Source of the DNA: Hysterangium stoloniferum | Lineage: Eukaryota; Basidiomycota; Agaricomycetes; Hysterangiales; Hysterangiaceae | Length of the DNA: 64,000 nt | Reading direction: 5' to 3' | Assembly: GCA_015178975.1 (NCBI GenBank) | Contig: WHVD01000123.1 | Coordinates: 62,001 to 126,000, forward strand | Shown here: one piece after another, positions 34,612-45,400 of the stretch | Layout of the letters: every line of letters begins with the position of its first letter | Position numbering within the stretch: position 1 is the first letter of the stretch | Program-made: the position numbers and the translations under genes | The notes under the pieces: model-generated | The model's input: only the letters and a program-made list of their open reading frames with translations | The model's database searches: none | Told to the model about the DNA's origin: nothing

Positions 34612-35400
34612 GACACGGCGGGTCGTGGTATTATTCAGCTCTTAGTTGATATGGGATTCCACCTGACATGACCAGGAGTTACCTTTCCCTTATTCAAGGT
34701 GAAAGCTGACGCCATGTGGAGAAATGTCGGTGTCTTTATCATGGTATTGTTCATTGGTTTGGCCCCGGCTTCCTGTTCTCCCATACATACAAAGGACATG
34801 AGAAGAATGGTGGGACCGCCTTCTTTGAGACGCCGTAGTGGTATTCGATTGACATTGTTATTGCTAGTATATGCGATGTGATTTCAGCGAGTAGTCATTG
34901 GAGTATATTGAATACCAATCTAGAGAACCTCGCAGCGACTATTACAAATGACTATCTTCGCTTTTAAATTGTATCAAATTATGTAGCTTCATACAACTCT
35001 CAAGTTCGCGTCTTGTTTGAAACGATTGTCATTGATAAATAGGATATCAGTCTAGCCGCTGGTGGTCGCCGCGAGTGTATTCGATACATGTATGGCATCA
35101 ACGCGTGCAACATACAGAGCGCGCCTCGGGGGCGAAAAGTGACTGTATGCGCTCTTGTATTTGCTCGGCCTATGGCAACTTTATTGTCAAGTTTTCAATG
35201 GAAGAGAATTAGTTTAACGAAGTCGCCCAGCACATTGACTCGCACGGTGTGGAGGCCCTTGGTGGGAAGATAATGGATCTTGTCGATTGCACACTGGCCT
35301 GAAGGTATGATGATCCTGAACGAGACATGCATCGAACTGGCGACAAGGGAGGCCTTGTCCAGACCTTCAATGATATCTTCTTTAAAAACATGTATCATTC
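34612..35400 (+). pseudogene. family 3, copy 3 (tandem)
   Basis: Begins with the same CGGGTCGTGG..TTCAGCTCTTAG segment as copy 2 and repeats it for about 690 bp. The conserved segment SICDVISASSHWSI is interrupted by stops around it. Its 3' end converges on family 2 copy D. Confidence 0.45.
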
Positions 35401-35532
35401 ATGATTCGTATTCTAGTCTACGCATGGCTAGTGCCCCAAAATGTATTCAACACCTGTATGGGGACAACTGCACGCGACGCTATTGGCTCCTCGTTTGGGT
35501 GAGATGTGTCGGCATTGTCAAAAGAGAAATGA

Positions 35533-36647
35533 TTAGGAATTGTGTCCAATTGATGGTGCAAGACCTTTGTCAGGGTAGCCATGTTCCTCCAACACGGATA
35601 TGGGGGACTGATTAGACCCTACCGACACACGAGTGGAAGGGGTGGCGACCACGGAAAGGAAAGAACGTGCGGTCAAATCTAAACGCTCAAACTCCCTGAT
35701 GAATTGGTCATGGGTCGTACCGCGCATAATGTCACAATGTGGGAGAAGAGAAACGATAATGGGGATGGTATCGTGGCTGCGCACCGCGGTCAACGCAGAT
35801 TCGGGCTCGGAAGATCCAGCTATGAGCTTCAGAGTCAACTCGATGATTCGTTCGCCAGACACCAGGAGATGCCAACTCGGAATCATATGCGTCAGAATCA
35901 GACTGGTAGGCAAGTTTCACAGGCGGATGTAAGACGGTGTTATAGGTAGGATATTGTAACCGTACCTTGCGATGGACCCAATGAGCGAAGAAACGACATT
36001 CACCTGGTTGATGTGATCGGTGAGAAGCGTGCTGTCGTTGATGAAGGTTTCCAAGGAGTCAATACTCCGAGACAGTGTATTCGACGTGTACCAATAAAGA
36101 TGAAGTGTAAATGAGGCTATATGCATGGGTATGTCGTCCAATAAAACCCTCAATACAGCTCCAGCGATATCTCGAAACCATGCATCTTGGTGCATGCAAC
36201 ACACGAGAAGCCGTATCGGATATTCATGAAATCTAAGTCGTTGTGTCTGATATTCTCTGTTATGGTTTTGGTGGGAAGGATGAAATGGTGTGATGGCACG
36301 ACGCACGGTTGTAACCAGAATTCAATGCAACCTCTGATCGCCGTGAGCTCCTTTACAGATAGTGGACGCATGTCGCAGATCGCTTCCACGATCAGAATAA
36401 GGCCGAAAAGGGGTAAGCGCCGATCAAATCCTGAGACATAATGAGATTCTGATGAATAACGGGCGATGTGTATGATAAATGTTGACGCAACTTCATCCAA
36501 GTTGGTGTGCAGCGGTGACTTGACTAAAACGTTGTAAAGTGATGACGTAATCGCAGATGACCCGTCTCTATAAACACCGGGGCAGTCAAAGAAGGCCCAA
36601 GCCAAGAGTGTCATAAGGTCGGTAGTGTGACCTTTGCTGCCCCGCAT
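35533..36647 (-). CDS. family 2, copy D: three-exon gene, 333 aa, unrecognised
   Basis: Exon 1 is 36,647-36,307 (MRGSKGHTTDLMTLLAWAFF.. to EFWLQP). Intron 1 is 36,257-36,306 (50 bp, GTGCGT..AACAG, phase 2). Exon 2 is 36,256-35,966. Intron 2 is 35,903-35,965 (63 bp, GTACGG..ACCAG, phase 2). Exon 3 is 35,902-35,533. The coding length is 1,002 nt including the stop. The protein is Leu/Ile-rich with alternating hydrophobic stretches (IASFTLHL; RIIELTLKLIAGSS; IPIIVSLLPH), compatible with a repeat or LRR-like fold; I see no catalytic motif. Other copies end at VSVGSN, while this one runs about 29 residues further. A TATA box lies 62-67 bp upstream of the ATG. Confidence 0.65.
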
Positions 36648-36708
36648 GTGTGATATTATCGGGACACTCCCTAAAACTTCCGTCGCTCGTCTCCGAATTT
36701 GAGGCGGG

Positions 36709-36714
36709 TATATA
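36709..36714 (-). promoter_or_regulatory. TATA box of family 2, copy D
   Basis: TATATA on both strands within CCTATATACCCGCCTC (minus strand), about 62 bp upstream of the family 2 ATG. The surrounding 60 bp are conserved in every alpha unit. Confidence 0.55.
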
Positions 36715-36767
36715 GGTCTGAGACTCAGATATGAGTATTTCCAGTGTATTAAATGATTGAGGTATCC

Positions 36768-37449
36768 CTACCTCGATAAATCAGCACTATCCTGAACTAG
36801 TCTTCCCAGTTTTGCCAGCGTAAGATGCTTGTGTAGCAACTTGCCAAAGGCACCATGGTCTCGTAACAAACGGGTGATTTCCCGGTATATTGTCAGCTTT
36901 GCGATCAGCGAAGCTGTCTTAGCACTGTGAAGGACTTTCATCCCAACCCTTTCCAAACCGACTCCACAGTAATACCCGGGGCCAATGTCAATACTTGACA
37001 TTGTCCCCTGACTCCGCGAGATCATTCCTCAGTCATCGGCATGACTGCAATAGGGGCTGAGGTTGGATGTCGTGTTGGTGGATATATTAACAACATTCGG
37101 TGGGTCATGGTAACTGGATTTGCAGCATGTGACACATCACATGGAAATAGCATTATACTTTACTCACCCACTCGTCAACCCAAATCTCTATATGGTTTGC
37201 AGACAGCTGTATGTGTTGTCTACCATCGGGGACCCGATAACATAAATCGTGGCCGGGTTCGTTACAACCGCATCGTTCTCGAAGCTTCTCCCTGAATCTC
37301 TCTCTCATCTCTTTAACGATCTCGTCCCGTTGCTCTGAACTCAATACACCGGGGGAAACTAAGGGTGGTAGCTCTTCAATGTCTTCAAGGCAGATCCCAG
37401 CCGTTGCCGAATCATTATTCCCCAGAGTCGTCTCGTTGAAAGTAGACAT
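36768..37449 (-). pseudogene. family 1, copy D (broken)
   Basis: Exon 1 is open (37,449 downward, MSTFNETTLGNNDSATAG.. to VDEW) with the same GTGAGT donor. The start of exon 2 differs from copies B and C, and a Trp codon in DDWGM has become a stop, so only the last 84 codons of exon 2 (to 36,768) remain open. The neighbouring family 2 copy is intact, so the two families decay independently. Confidence 0.7.
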
Positions 37450-37468
37450 TAGTGGGTAGCAGTCTCAC

Positions 37469-38053
37469 CTACACTAGAAGGGGGTGCCTTGCTTTTGTGC
37501 CACCACCAGTCGGAGAGCTAATTCCATGAAGGTACAGCGTTATGGCTGTACTTACACTGGATACACAGCATTTCATTCCTGCCTTCGTCCATAAGGTTCC
37601 CTCACCTTCCTGGAACCTTATAGGCTCCACTGTAGTGCGGTCACTACTTCTTACACCTTCCACTGAAGGCTCACACAGCATAAAATAATGGTTTAGTCGA
37701 TTGTCACATAGTATAGCATTTCTCAACGTCAGAGTTGAAAGCAAAACGGCTTTTCTGATATCGAGAAGTGACATTGCCATGTACCTTATAAATGCAGTCC
37801 AAAGCGATACCCAATGGTTGCTGCCTTCAAATTGCCGCTGTCAGCCTCAGGCTTTGTCCAGAGAGATTGCGCACTTCCTGTTTTTTATTTTGCCAACTTT
37901 CACCGAGGAGAAGCCCAGGGCCAGTGATGGCCTAGTCACATTAATGGTAAGCAACGTGATTGCTTCATTTGCCCTCGCCATATCCTTGGGTGTGACGATT
38001 CCATCCGGGTGTGTATTAACACATTCTAAATATAATCTCGTCTCAGGCGACAC
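37469..38053 (-). pseudogene. family 5, unit D
   Basis: Two open stretches: 37,847-38,053 (MSPETRLYLECVNTHPDGIV.., RPSLALGFSS) and 37,469-37,780 (MAMSLLDIRKAVLLSTLTLR.., MLCEPSVEGVRSSDR). They probably represent exons of one gene, but no single intron joins them cleanly. It lies upstream of family 1 copy D on the same strand. The product is unrecognised. Confidence 0.45.
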
Positions 38054-38225
38054 TGACAGCTAGCCTTATTATTATCTCTCTGTCTGAGTGGAATGTTTCG
38101 CCTCACGCTCACACGATTGATGCGTGGACATTGCTCTTCAAAGCGACGATGACAAGGCAGATCAAGCATTGTGACCCACCCGTAGTTTGACCTATTTCAG
38201 CTCTTGCGGTATGTAAATATTCTCC

Positions 38226-38474
38226 ATGCTGGCTATGCTAATTTACATTCCCATTTTCTGCCATCTTTCTACCCCCTTCGGTGCTGCCAATTCCACTGTG
38301 CCCTTGGAGCTCCACATAGGTCACCGTAGCAATCCCTCTTCGTTCCCACACGATAGCCATTCATCGCAGCCCTGGGTTTGTCACCACAATCGATCCTTCA
38401 TTTTCTCGTTTTGGCTAATTTGTCAGTCAAGGAATGGACGAGGTATCCTGAGTCTTAACATACTTCCGAGCTGA
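38226..38474 (+). CDS. small conserved open frame (82 codons), copy 2
   Basis: Near-identical to 30,981-31,229. The upstream TATA-like sequence is less perfect here (GTATGTAAATA). Conservation of the frame may only reflect recent duplication of the whole unit. Confidence 0.25.
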   Translation: MLAMLIYIPIFCHLSTPFGAANSTVPLELHIGHRSNPSSFPHDSHSSQPWVCHHNRSFIFSFWLICQSRNGRGILSLNILPS

Positions 38475-38519
38475 TAATCGGGTATTGTCGTCAAAAAATG
38501 GGCGGAACATGCGACGCTT

Positions 38520-39405
38520 GCCACGGCAATACATCATAGTGGCTCTCAGATATTCTCAACAGCAGGATAACAAAAGGATTATGTCTTGGGAATACCATCT
38601 GGATCACTCTTGATGACAATTATACTTCGGTACGCTGGTACCGGACCGAAAACGACAGCAATTCCTTTCAAAGACAGTGGAAATGGTCGAACCCAGTCTC
38701 AGAATGGTTCAGAAACACTTCAAGGATATTTGCTGCCATGAGACGTATATATATAGTCTTACAATATATTTAATTATTAGTCACAAAACCCAAAGTCCTA
38801 CAAAGCTATCATCGACACAATTCCCGTCAGCAATGAATTCCAGAGTTGCAATGAGCATAAGAAGCGATTGAATGAGCTTTCAACCCGACTCAAATGATGT
38901 AAGTTTATGTAACTATTAATGCCGCCAAAGCGAGCTGAAATAAAAAGGAAACAGGAAAGATATTATCCTCTTCCTTCCTTGCTTTCAATATCCCAGTGAA
39001 AGGTGTGGCCACCGTGCAAAGGATGGAACGAGGGGTAGAAACTAAATTCCCAAAACATTCAATGTTGAAGCGGTTCATTGAGCTGCGCATTGTCCTTTAA
39101 TGTGGAAGGACATAAACAAGAATGGTGAGGGGAGAGAGCTTGAGAGCTGTGGTACATGCAGATTCCAGGCCAGACGATCCAGCTATTAGTTCAGTATAAC
39201 CGCAATTATTCCGTTGAGAGCCAACACCCGTGGTCAACATGGTCTCCGAGTGATTTGCGTCAGAAATGGACGGGGGAGGAGGTCCCATGCACAAATGAAA
39301 GACAATACTGGAAGAGAAAAGATGGTGAACATAGTGTATTACGGACTCCACAAGCAAGGAAACCACCCAAGTTGATGTGAATGGAGAGCAGCACCGTGTT
39401 ATCAT
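38520..39405 (-). pseudogene. mixed beta and gamma family 2 fragments
   Basis: 38,520-38,900 resembles the beta family 2 block (compare 32,330-32,690). 38,905-39,090 and 39,097-39,405 carry the gamma endings STPRSILCTVATPFTG and ELIAGSSGLESACTTALK. These correspond to the family 2 third exon (KLIAGSSEPESACTT..). Several frames are used. It is decayed. Confidence 0.45.
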
Positions 39406-39414
39406 TGAAGAAGG

Positions 39415-39963
39415 TTAGGAAGGCGAAAAAATTCCACGACAGTGATTGCTAATCATGCCTGTCGGTGCTGTAGCACCGGGAAGAGTCTGGAGGCCATGAT
39501 CACAATCAATTGATATCGTCGAAAATGAATATGACCCCCCAAGGACTAGACCTTCATAGTCGATAATGGATGCTTCGTTGATTGAGCCACGGATCACGTC
39601 CCAATATACAAGGAGAGAAACGAGAATGGCGATGGTATTGAAGCTGCGCACCGTCGGACACGCGAGACCAAGGTCGGAAGATCCAGCTATTAGGATCAGA
39701 GTAACCCCTTCGGCGCATAATGCAGCAACTCTGTTCGATGTGATGAGACGATGGCAAAGTAGATTGAGGATTGTCAAATACTGTGAGTACTCGGCAATGT
39801 TAAAGGTGACATCTAGCGGTTTCTCCTTGGCTACCATGATTGCGGTGACTAACTCATCAGTATTATTTTTCATAAAACGGCCTGGAACCCTCATAGTTAT
39901 GTTCCGGGGCTTTTTCTTCCAGAAAATGGAGACATAAGTCGAATTCATCAATGCTATCGACAC
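39415..39963 (-). CDS. family 4: open frame of 182 codons, related to family 2
   Basis: The longest unspliced host-type frame in the array. It contains LVTAIMVAKEKPLDVTF, YSQYLTILNLLCHRL, then LILIAGSSDLGLACPTVRSF and a region like the family 2 third exon. Related but decayed sequence is at 33,428-33,679 and about 63,220-63,310. The pattern of hydrophobic stretches after KPLDV is reminiscent of the LRR part of agaricomycete F-box-like proteins, but I see no F-box and this is weak. The true start and any introns are uncertain. Confidence 0.45.
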   Translation of the reverse strand: MSIALMNSTYVSIFWKKKPRNITMRVPGRFMKNNTDELVTAIMVAKEKPLDVTFNIAEYSQYLTILNLLCHRLITSNRVAALCAEGVTLILIAGSSDLGLACPTVRSFNTIAILVSLLVYWDVIRGSINEASIIDYEGLVLGGSYSFSTISIDCDHGLQTLPGATAPTGMISNHCRGIFSPS

Positions 39964-40499
39964 ATCAGTGAAAGGTGTGGTGACTACGCATAGGAAGGAA
40001 CAGGTGACGACAATTAATGTTCAAGAGTCCGACGTATCTTGTAGAAGAGTTGCTTAATATTAGATTGAATCAAATGATTGTTTCGTTACTCCTCCAACTG
40101 AAATAATTCAAACATGACAATTGGAATGAAATCCAGTCAACCGAACGCACTCAATTGCGGTGCTTACCGACATTCTGAGAGCCATAGTGTAATCGCTCAA
40201 TGATATTGGAGTAGGGAACGTTTAAAAGTGTCCCTGCTGACTCTGTTCCACAAAAGGTCAAGTGGCCTAGTTACACACCTTGATATAGTTATAGACAATG
40301 TAAGATTTCAATGACTCACTCCAGAAATTTATCAAATCATCTCCACCTCGTTTGTGGTACGACGTATCGATAAAATCCTCCAATGACCGATCCGAAGAAT
40401 CAAGGGATGATTCGGACAATAGGGTCGGCGACACGGCACGGAAGGCGTCAATCCCCTTTTATTAGCACGGAGTGGTCGCACATAGACTACTTTCAATGC

Positions 40500-41164
40500 T
40501 GGGTCAACCACTGACTTGCTGTTATATTCTTGAGACCCATCCTTACCACCTCTTGACAGCGCAGCAGATCATTTATCGACAATCTCTCATGAGTGACTGA
40601 GTCTACTATTAGTTCCATTAATTGATATGTTGTCATTGGATGTAGATCATGGCCATGCCAAGTTCCTAGATGGAACGAAAGAAGATACTCCCCTTAAAAT
40701 TGTGCATAACCCTGAGGATAATTCTTCAACGGTTCCCGGTGAGTCCTTCATACCACCCCTTGAGATACAACTGAGAAGTTGTCGATCAGAATTAGGTGCA
40801 TGCTCTCATCATTCGCGCGCAACGTCCCGATTGGCGAGCCAAATAGCATACATTTCTCCCGAGCTTCTCTTGTCGTCGTATACTGGTGGTGGTGGGGTAA
40901 TGGACTCATCTGTCTCGCATGTTAGCGGTGGCTCAACAAAATCATCGTAATGAAAATAGCATTATACTACATACCGAGAGGTGTTTCAGGGAATATTGTT
41001 GGTATTTCACACGAGATATGTTTGGATGAATCAAAATCCTTTGGTAAGGTTGAAGACAGGGAGGCACCACGGGGAAGGTCTTGAGTAGAGTCTTCGCAGC
41101 CTGGAGTTGACTGGCCTTTGCCGATAGAGCCGATCGATTTCCAGGTGTCTTTTAAAAATGACAT
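40500..41164 (-). pseudogene. family 6 candidate gene, copy 2
   Basis: Starts MSFLKDTWKSIGSIGKGQ at 41,164, open for 65 codons to a GTATGT donor. The stretch after a possible intron encodes a segment like PPLTCETDESITPPPPVYDD. Another frame carries a GTATGA..CTCAG intron-like segment. I could not settle one model. Antisense, 40,627-40,950 is open for 107 codons. Product unrecognised. Confidence 0.35.
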
Positions 41165-41271
41165 TTTGGATACCAGCAGGTATAGATGGTGGGCAGCAGT
41201 AGTTGGAAGTTTAAGTCGAAGATGACACAGGATAGTGTTGTACCAGCGTTCATTCTACATGAAGCATAGAA

Positions 41272-41466
41272 GTGGGCAACGACTTGCTGACCTTCTTGTA
41301 CAACGAGCTTGACACAGAGGTAAATGAAATTCGCTGTCGTTGTTGGACTGTAGGAGATGTCGAAGGTGTGTTTTATAGACTGTTTGAAGCCATCTTGGAA
41401 CTACTCCGGCGGAGGGCGAGTGCCACGACGGTGGCCGATGCCTTATCTTCGCTTATTAAAAAATGA
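41272..41466 (+). CDS. short open frame, helical (64 codons)
   Basis: NELDTEVNEIRCRCWTVGDV.. continues into LELLRRRASATTVADALSS, a charged, helix-like sequence ending in a stop after SLIKK. The copy near 21,060-21,260 has the same frame but is interrupted. It could be an exon of an upstream + strand gene. Unrecognised. Confidence 0.3.
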   Translation: MGNDLLTFLYNELDTEVNEIRCRCWTVGDVEGVFYRLFEAILELLRRRASATTVADALSSLIKK

Positions 41467-41486
41467 AATTCTGATAGAGAACGGGC

Positions 41487-41852
41487 GATGTTTATGATAA
41501 ATGTTGATGCAACCTCATCAAAGTGCGGTGACTTGACTAAAACGTGATGACGTAATCGCAGTTGATGCGTCTCTATCTGACCAATAAACGCCAGGGCAGA
41601 AAAAGTAGACCGAAGCCAAGAATGTCATAAGCTGGGTAGTGTGACCTTTTCTGCTCCCCCGTTCTCAGAGTTCGTGTAGTTTTATTAAAAAAGAGTTTAG
41701 TTTGTTTAAGAATTAAAATTTTTAATTAAGAAATAATCAGTCCTATGTGTGAAAATATCGGGAAACACTTTACAACTTCCGTCGCTCTTCTCCGAATTTG
41801 AGGGGTATATAGGTCTACGACTCAGATATGAGTATTTCCAGTGTATTCAATG
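41487..41852 (-). pseudogene. family 2 leader and spacer, unit E
   Basis: Contains the family 2 first-exon start region (SPLHTNLDEV-equivalent near 41,500) and the TATA spacer (near 41,807), plus an insert of about 85 bp (41,668-41,755) partly shared with 21,860-21,903. The rest of family 2 is absent: the 5' part abuts the 1.6-kb repeat. Confidence 0.5.
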
Positions 41853-41864
41853 ATTGAGGTATCC

Positions 41865-42200
41865 CTACCTCGTTAAATCAGAACTGTCTTGAACTAGTCT
41901 TCCTAGTCTTGGCAGTGTGAGATGCTTGTGTAGAAGCTTGCCAAAGGCACCATCGTCTTGTAACAAACGGGCGATTTCCCGGTATATTGTCAGCTTTGCG
42001 ATCAGTGAAGCTGTCTTAGCACTGTGAAGGACTTTCATCCCAACCCTTTCCAAACCGACTCCACAGTAATACCCGGGGCCAATGTCAATACTTGACATTG
42101 TCTCCTGACTCAGTGAGATCATTCCCCAGTCATTGGCATAACTGCGATATGGGCTAAGGTTGGATGTCGTGTTGGTGGATATCTTAACAACAGTGGGTGG
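41865..42200 (-). pseudogene. family 1, copy E, exon 2 part
   Basis: Open from MISLSQETMSSIDIGPGYYC to the stop at 41,865 and continuous in frame up to the Copia insertion point at 42,200. The rest of the gene lies beyond the Copia element at 47,380-47,725. Confidence 0.75.
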
Positions 42201-42490
42201 TGTTAGAAAGTAAAACCTAAATGTAACTCAGTCACGTTTATCGTATAATGGACTAGTATTTTATGTACCTAAATGTACCTAATAAACATTTATTAGTTAC
42301 ATCGAGTACAGATCCATAACAACCTTTACTTACCTCAGTCACGTTTATCGTATAACGGACTGAGGTAGTACTACTGTAACTCCAGATTATATACTTGACC
42401 ATGTACATTGCTAGGCACCACTAATAACATGTTGTGGATACCGGGTGCCTGTGTCCGATGTTACATGGTCTTGGGATCGGTCAACTTGGG
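42201..42490 (-). repeat. Copia-1 LTR (left, 3' LTR)
   Basis: TGTTAGAAAGTAAAACC.. matches 47,060 on. It contains two copies of a CAGTCACGTTTATCGTATAA segment (near 42,227 and 42,337) that may be regulatory. Confidence 0.85.
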
Positions 42491-45400
42491 AAGTTTCATC
42501 GAAGACCTAGAAAACCGCGAATCTTGACAAATTTAGATGGTTCGAGTGGTTTGGTAAAAATATCAGCAAGATTATTAGAAGTATTGACATAATGTAAGAA
42601 AAAATCTTGTGAAAGGACGCGTTCCCGCAGGAAGTGGAATTTAATATTGATGTGTTTGACGTGGGAATGTAGGAGAGGATCTTCGGAAAGGTTAATAGCC
42701 GCATTGTTATCACAAAAGATGGTGGTGGAGGTAGAGCAAGGGAATGAGATCCCGGATAGTAATGATCGAAGCCAAGTGCCCTCTTTGACAGTTTCAAAGG
42801 CAGCGACATATTCAGCCTCACAGGAGGAGGCAGCAACGGTTTTTTGTTTCTTCGTGCTCCATGATATGATGCCAGATCCCAAAGTGAAGGTATATCCGCT
42901 AATGCTGCGACGGGTATCGAGGCAGTTGGCCCAGTCAGAATCAGTATAGCCGGTAAGCATGATATCATTAGAACCACCAAGGCATAGTTTAAGGTTTCTT
43001 GTTCCTTTTAAATAGCGAACAACGCGGATGGCAGCATTCCAGTGTGATGTGGAGTAGCTGTCGAGGAATTGCGAGAGTTGTTGAACAGCAAAAGATATGT
43101 CGGGCCACGTGGAGATTGCTAAATAAAGGAGACATCCAATGAGAGATCGATCAGGTATTTTGAGTAGGTTAGTGATTTCAATAGTTGATAGTGAGGTTCG
43201 GTCAAATTTACGAAGTTTGAGGCTGTGATCCATAGGTGTAGAGACAGTAGTAGAATCCACCTGACCAAATTGATGTACAATTTTATCAATAAGTGCAGTT
43301 TGGGATAGGTGGACAGACTTCGTGGGTCGATCCCAGTCCACCGCGATGCCAACAACAAAACGGACGGAGCCAAGGTCTGAAATAGTCCATACACGACACA
43401 TTTTGTCCTTAAAGGCATTGTTTTCAGTGGCAGTGCTCGCTATTGAGAGAAAATCATCAACATGTACTGCAGCAATGATGATACCATTGGGAGTTCGCCT
43501 ATAATAAATACAAGATTCACATGTAAGTCGAGTGAAACCCCAAGTGAGCATTTTCTCGTTCATGGTTTTGTCCATATTCGACCACTTTGTTTCATACCAT
43601 ATAGGCCCCGGACTATCATCCACACGTAGTCTTCTTTCCCAGATTCCTCAAACCTTCAGGTTGTGCCATGTATTTACTTCATCATCGGGTAGTAGACCAT
43701 AGAGAAAAGCAGTTTTGATATCGATTTGTTGTGCATCCCAACCAAGAGTGGCGGCAATATGGAGCAGAATTCACCAGGATTCCATGCGTGCAGTCGGTGA
43801 GGTAGTTTTATGGTAGTCTTTTCTGTACACTTGTTCAAAACCTTTAAAGACTAACCTGACCTTCCAACAAATGGCTTTTCCAGATTCATTATGTTTGATG
43901 CGAAAAACTGGGCACCCTTTTCAGATTTTGCATCCCTGAGGAACTTCGGAACAGGGGATTAGTTTGTACACCCCCATATTCTTGAGGGAGTCCAACTCTT
44001 CCTGGAATCCAGCCTGCCATCTTGAAGCGTCCCCTGAACGAAGAAGTAAGTGGCTTGTCATTGCATGTTAATGGGTTGATTCCAAGTGTTTCAGGTAAAC
44101 CAGGTAAGTCATTATCAGTACTTACTGAATTAGAGAAAGATGACAGGATATGTTGGAGATTATTGTCATTAAGAGTTGGTGTCAAGGCAGGGATTGCTGT
44201 GTGTAACTCATTGATGGTATGTAAACGTTCCTGTCACTGTAATCTCAAATACTCAGCACTATCCTTCGATTCCTGAATGGCATGATCAAGTCGAGCAGTT
44301 GACACAGGTTGCCCAGCAGTTGATCGACTTGAACACCGAAGGGAGAGATCTGGTGGATCATTGATCTCCTGCATGGGAGGTAAAGTCTGCTGTGGTATGA
44401 TCATGGGAGAATCAGGCAGGACAGGATTATCAAGGGAGTGATAGTCAGGAGATGAGGGTATTAATTCCGGCTCTGATTCAGTGTCTAGAGGGTCAGTAGA
44501 CTTGTTGGTAATAATACAAGGATGACCATCGTGGCTTTCGAGAAATTGAACATGATAAGAGGTGTAGATGAGCCGTGTTTTTGGATTGAAACACCTGTAT
44601 ATTTTAGATTTTTCATTATATCCAATTAGACCACATTCAATGGAGTGTTCGTAGATCTTCGGATTTACCCTATTTTGAATTAGGACAAAAGTGCGACAAC
44701 CTATTTCTCTCATGTAAGAATAGTCTGGTTTTCGTCCATGCCATAGTTCCCATGGTGTTTTACCCATTAAGGATTTTGTAGTTGTTTTGACATGTAAATG
44801 AGTCATGGTGAGATAAAATTCATCCCATAAATAAGGAGGTAGTCCTGCGTATATTCTCATTGTTCTGGCTTTGGCCATTAAAGTGCGATGCAGCTGTTCA
44901 ACACGTCCAATTGTGCAGACGTGTATGGAGCCGTGAATTGGTGATTGGTTCCCCGAGAGGCCAACCAATGAGCCATTTCATGGCTTTTGAGTTTGCCATT
45001 GTCAGTCTGATAAGTTCCAACCTTTAACCCAGTTTTGACTTCGTGTGCACGTTCCCATGACTGAAGATAGGAGAATGCTTCACTTTTTAGTTTGAGTAAA
45101 ATAGTCCAGGAGTAACTCAAATAATCATCTACAATATTCATGACGTAGTTCTGTCCAGTACGTGAAGTGACTGAATTAGGGCCAGATAAATCTATCCACA
45201 CTTTCTCCAATTTTCTCATCACTCTGTGCCCTTCTCCTGTTTGACGTATTTTTGGGACAGGGGTTTTTGTCTGTTTGCCAAGAATACAAGCATCACATTT
45301 AGTAGGAGTGATGGAAGTGTTGGGGGGTATCACACCTTGGATGAGTCCTGTGTTAAGCATGTCACGAATGGCTTGGTAATTCGCATGACCGAGCCGGCGA

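Larger units (their letters stand above)
39896..41486. repeat. 1.6-kb direct repeat, copy 2
   Basis: Direct copy of 19,680-21,300. Here the block is continuous with family 4 upstream and with the family 2 leader downstream, so this copy shows the original context that the Gypsy-1 arm interrupts at 19,679. Confidence 0.85.

Noticed and set aside
25154-36647. Naming family 2 as an F-box protein
   Set aside because: Some hydrophobic spacing is suggestive, but no F-box consensus is present in the frame that is open in all copies.
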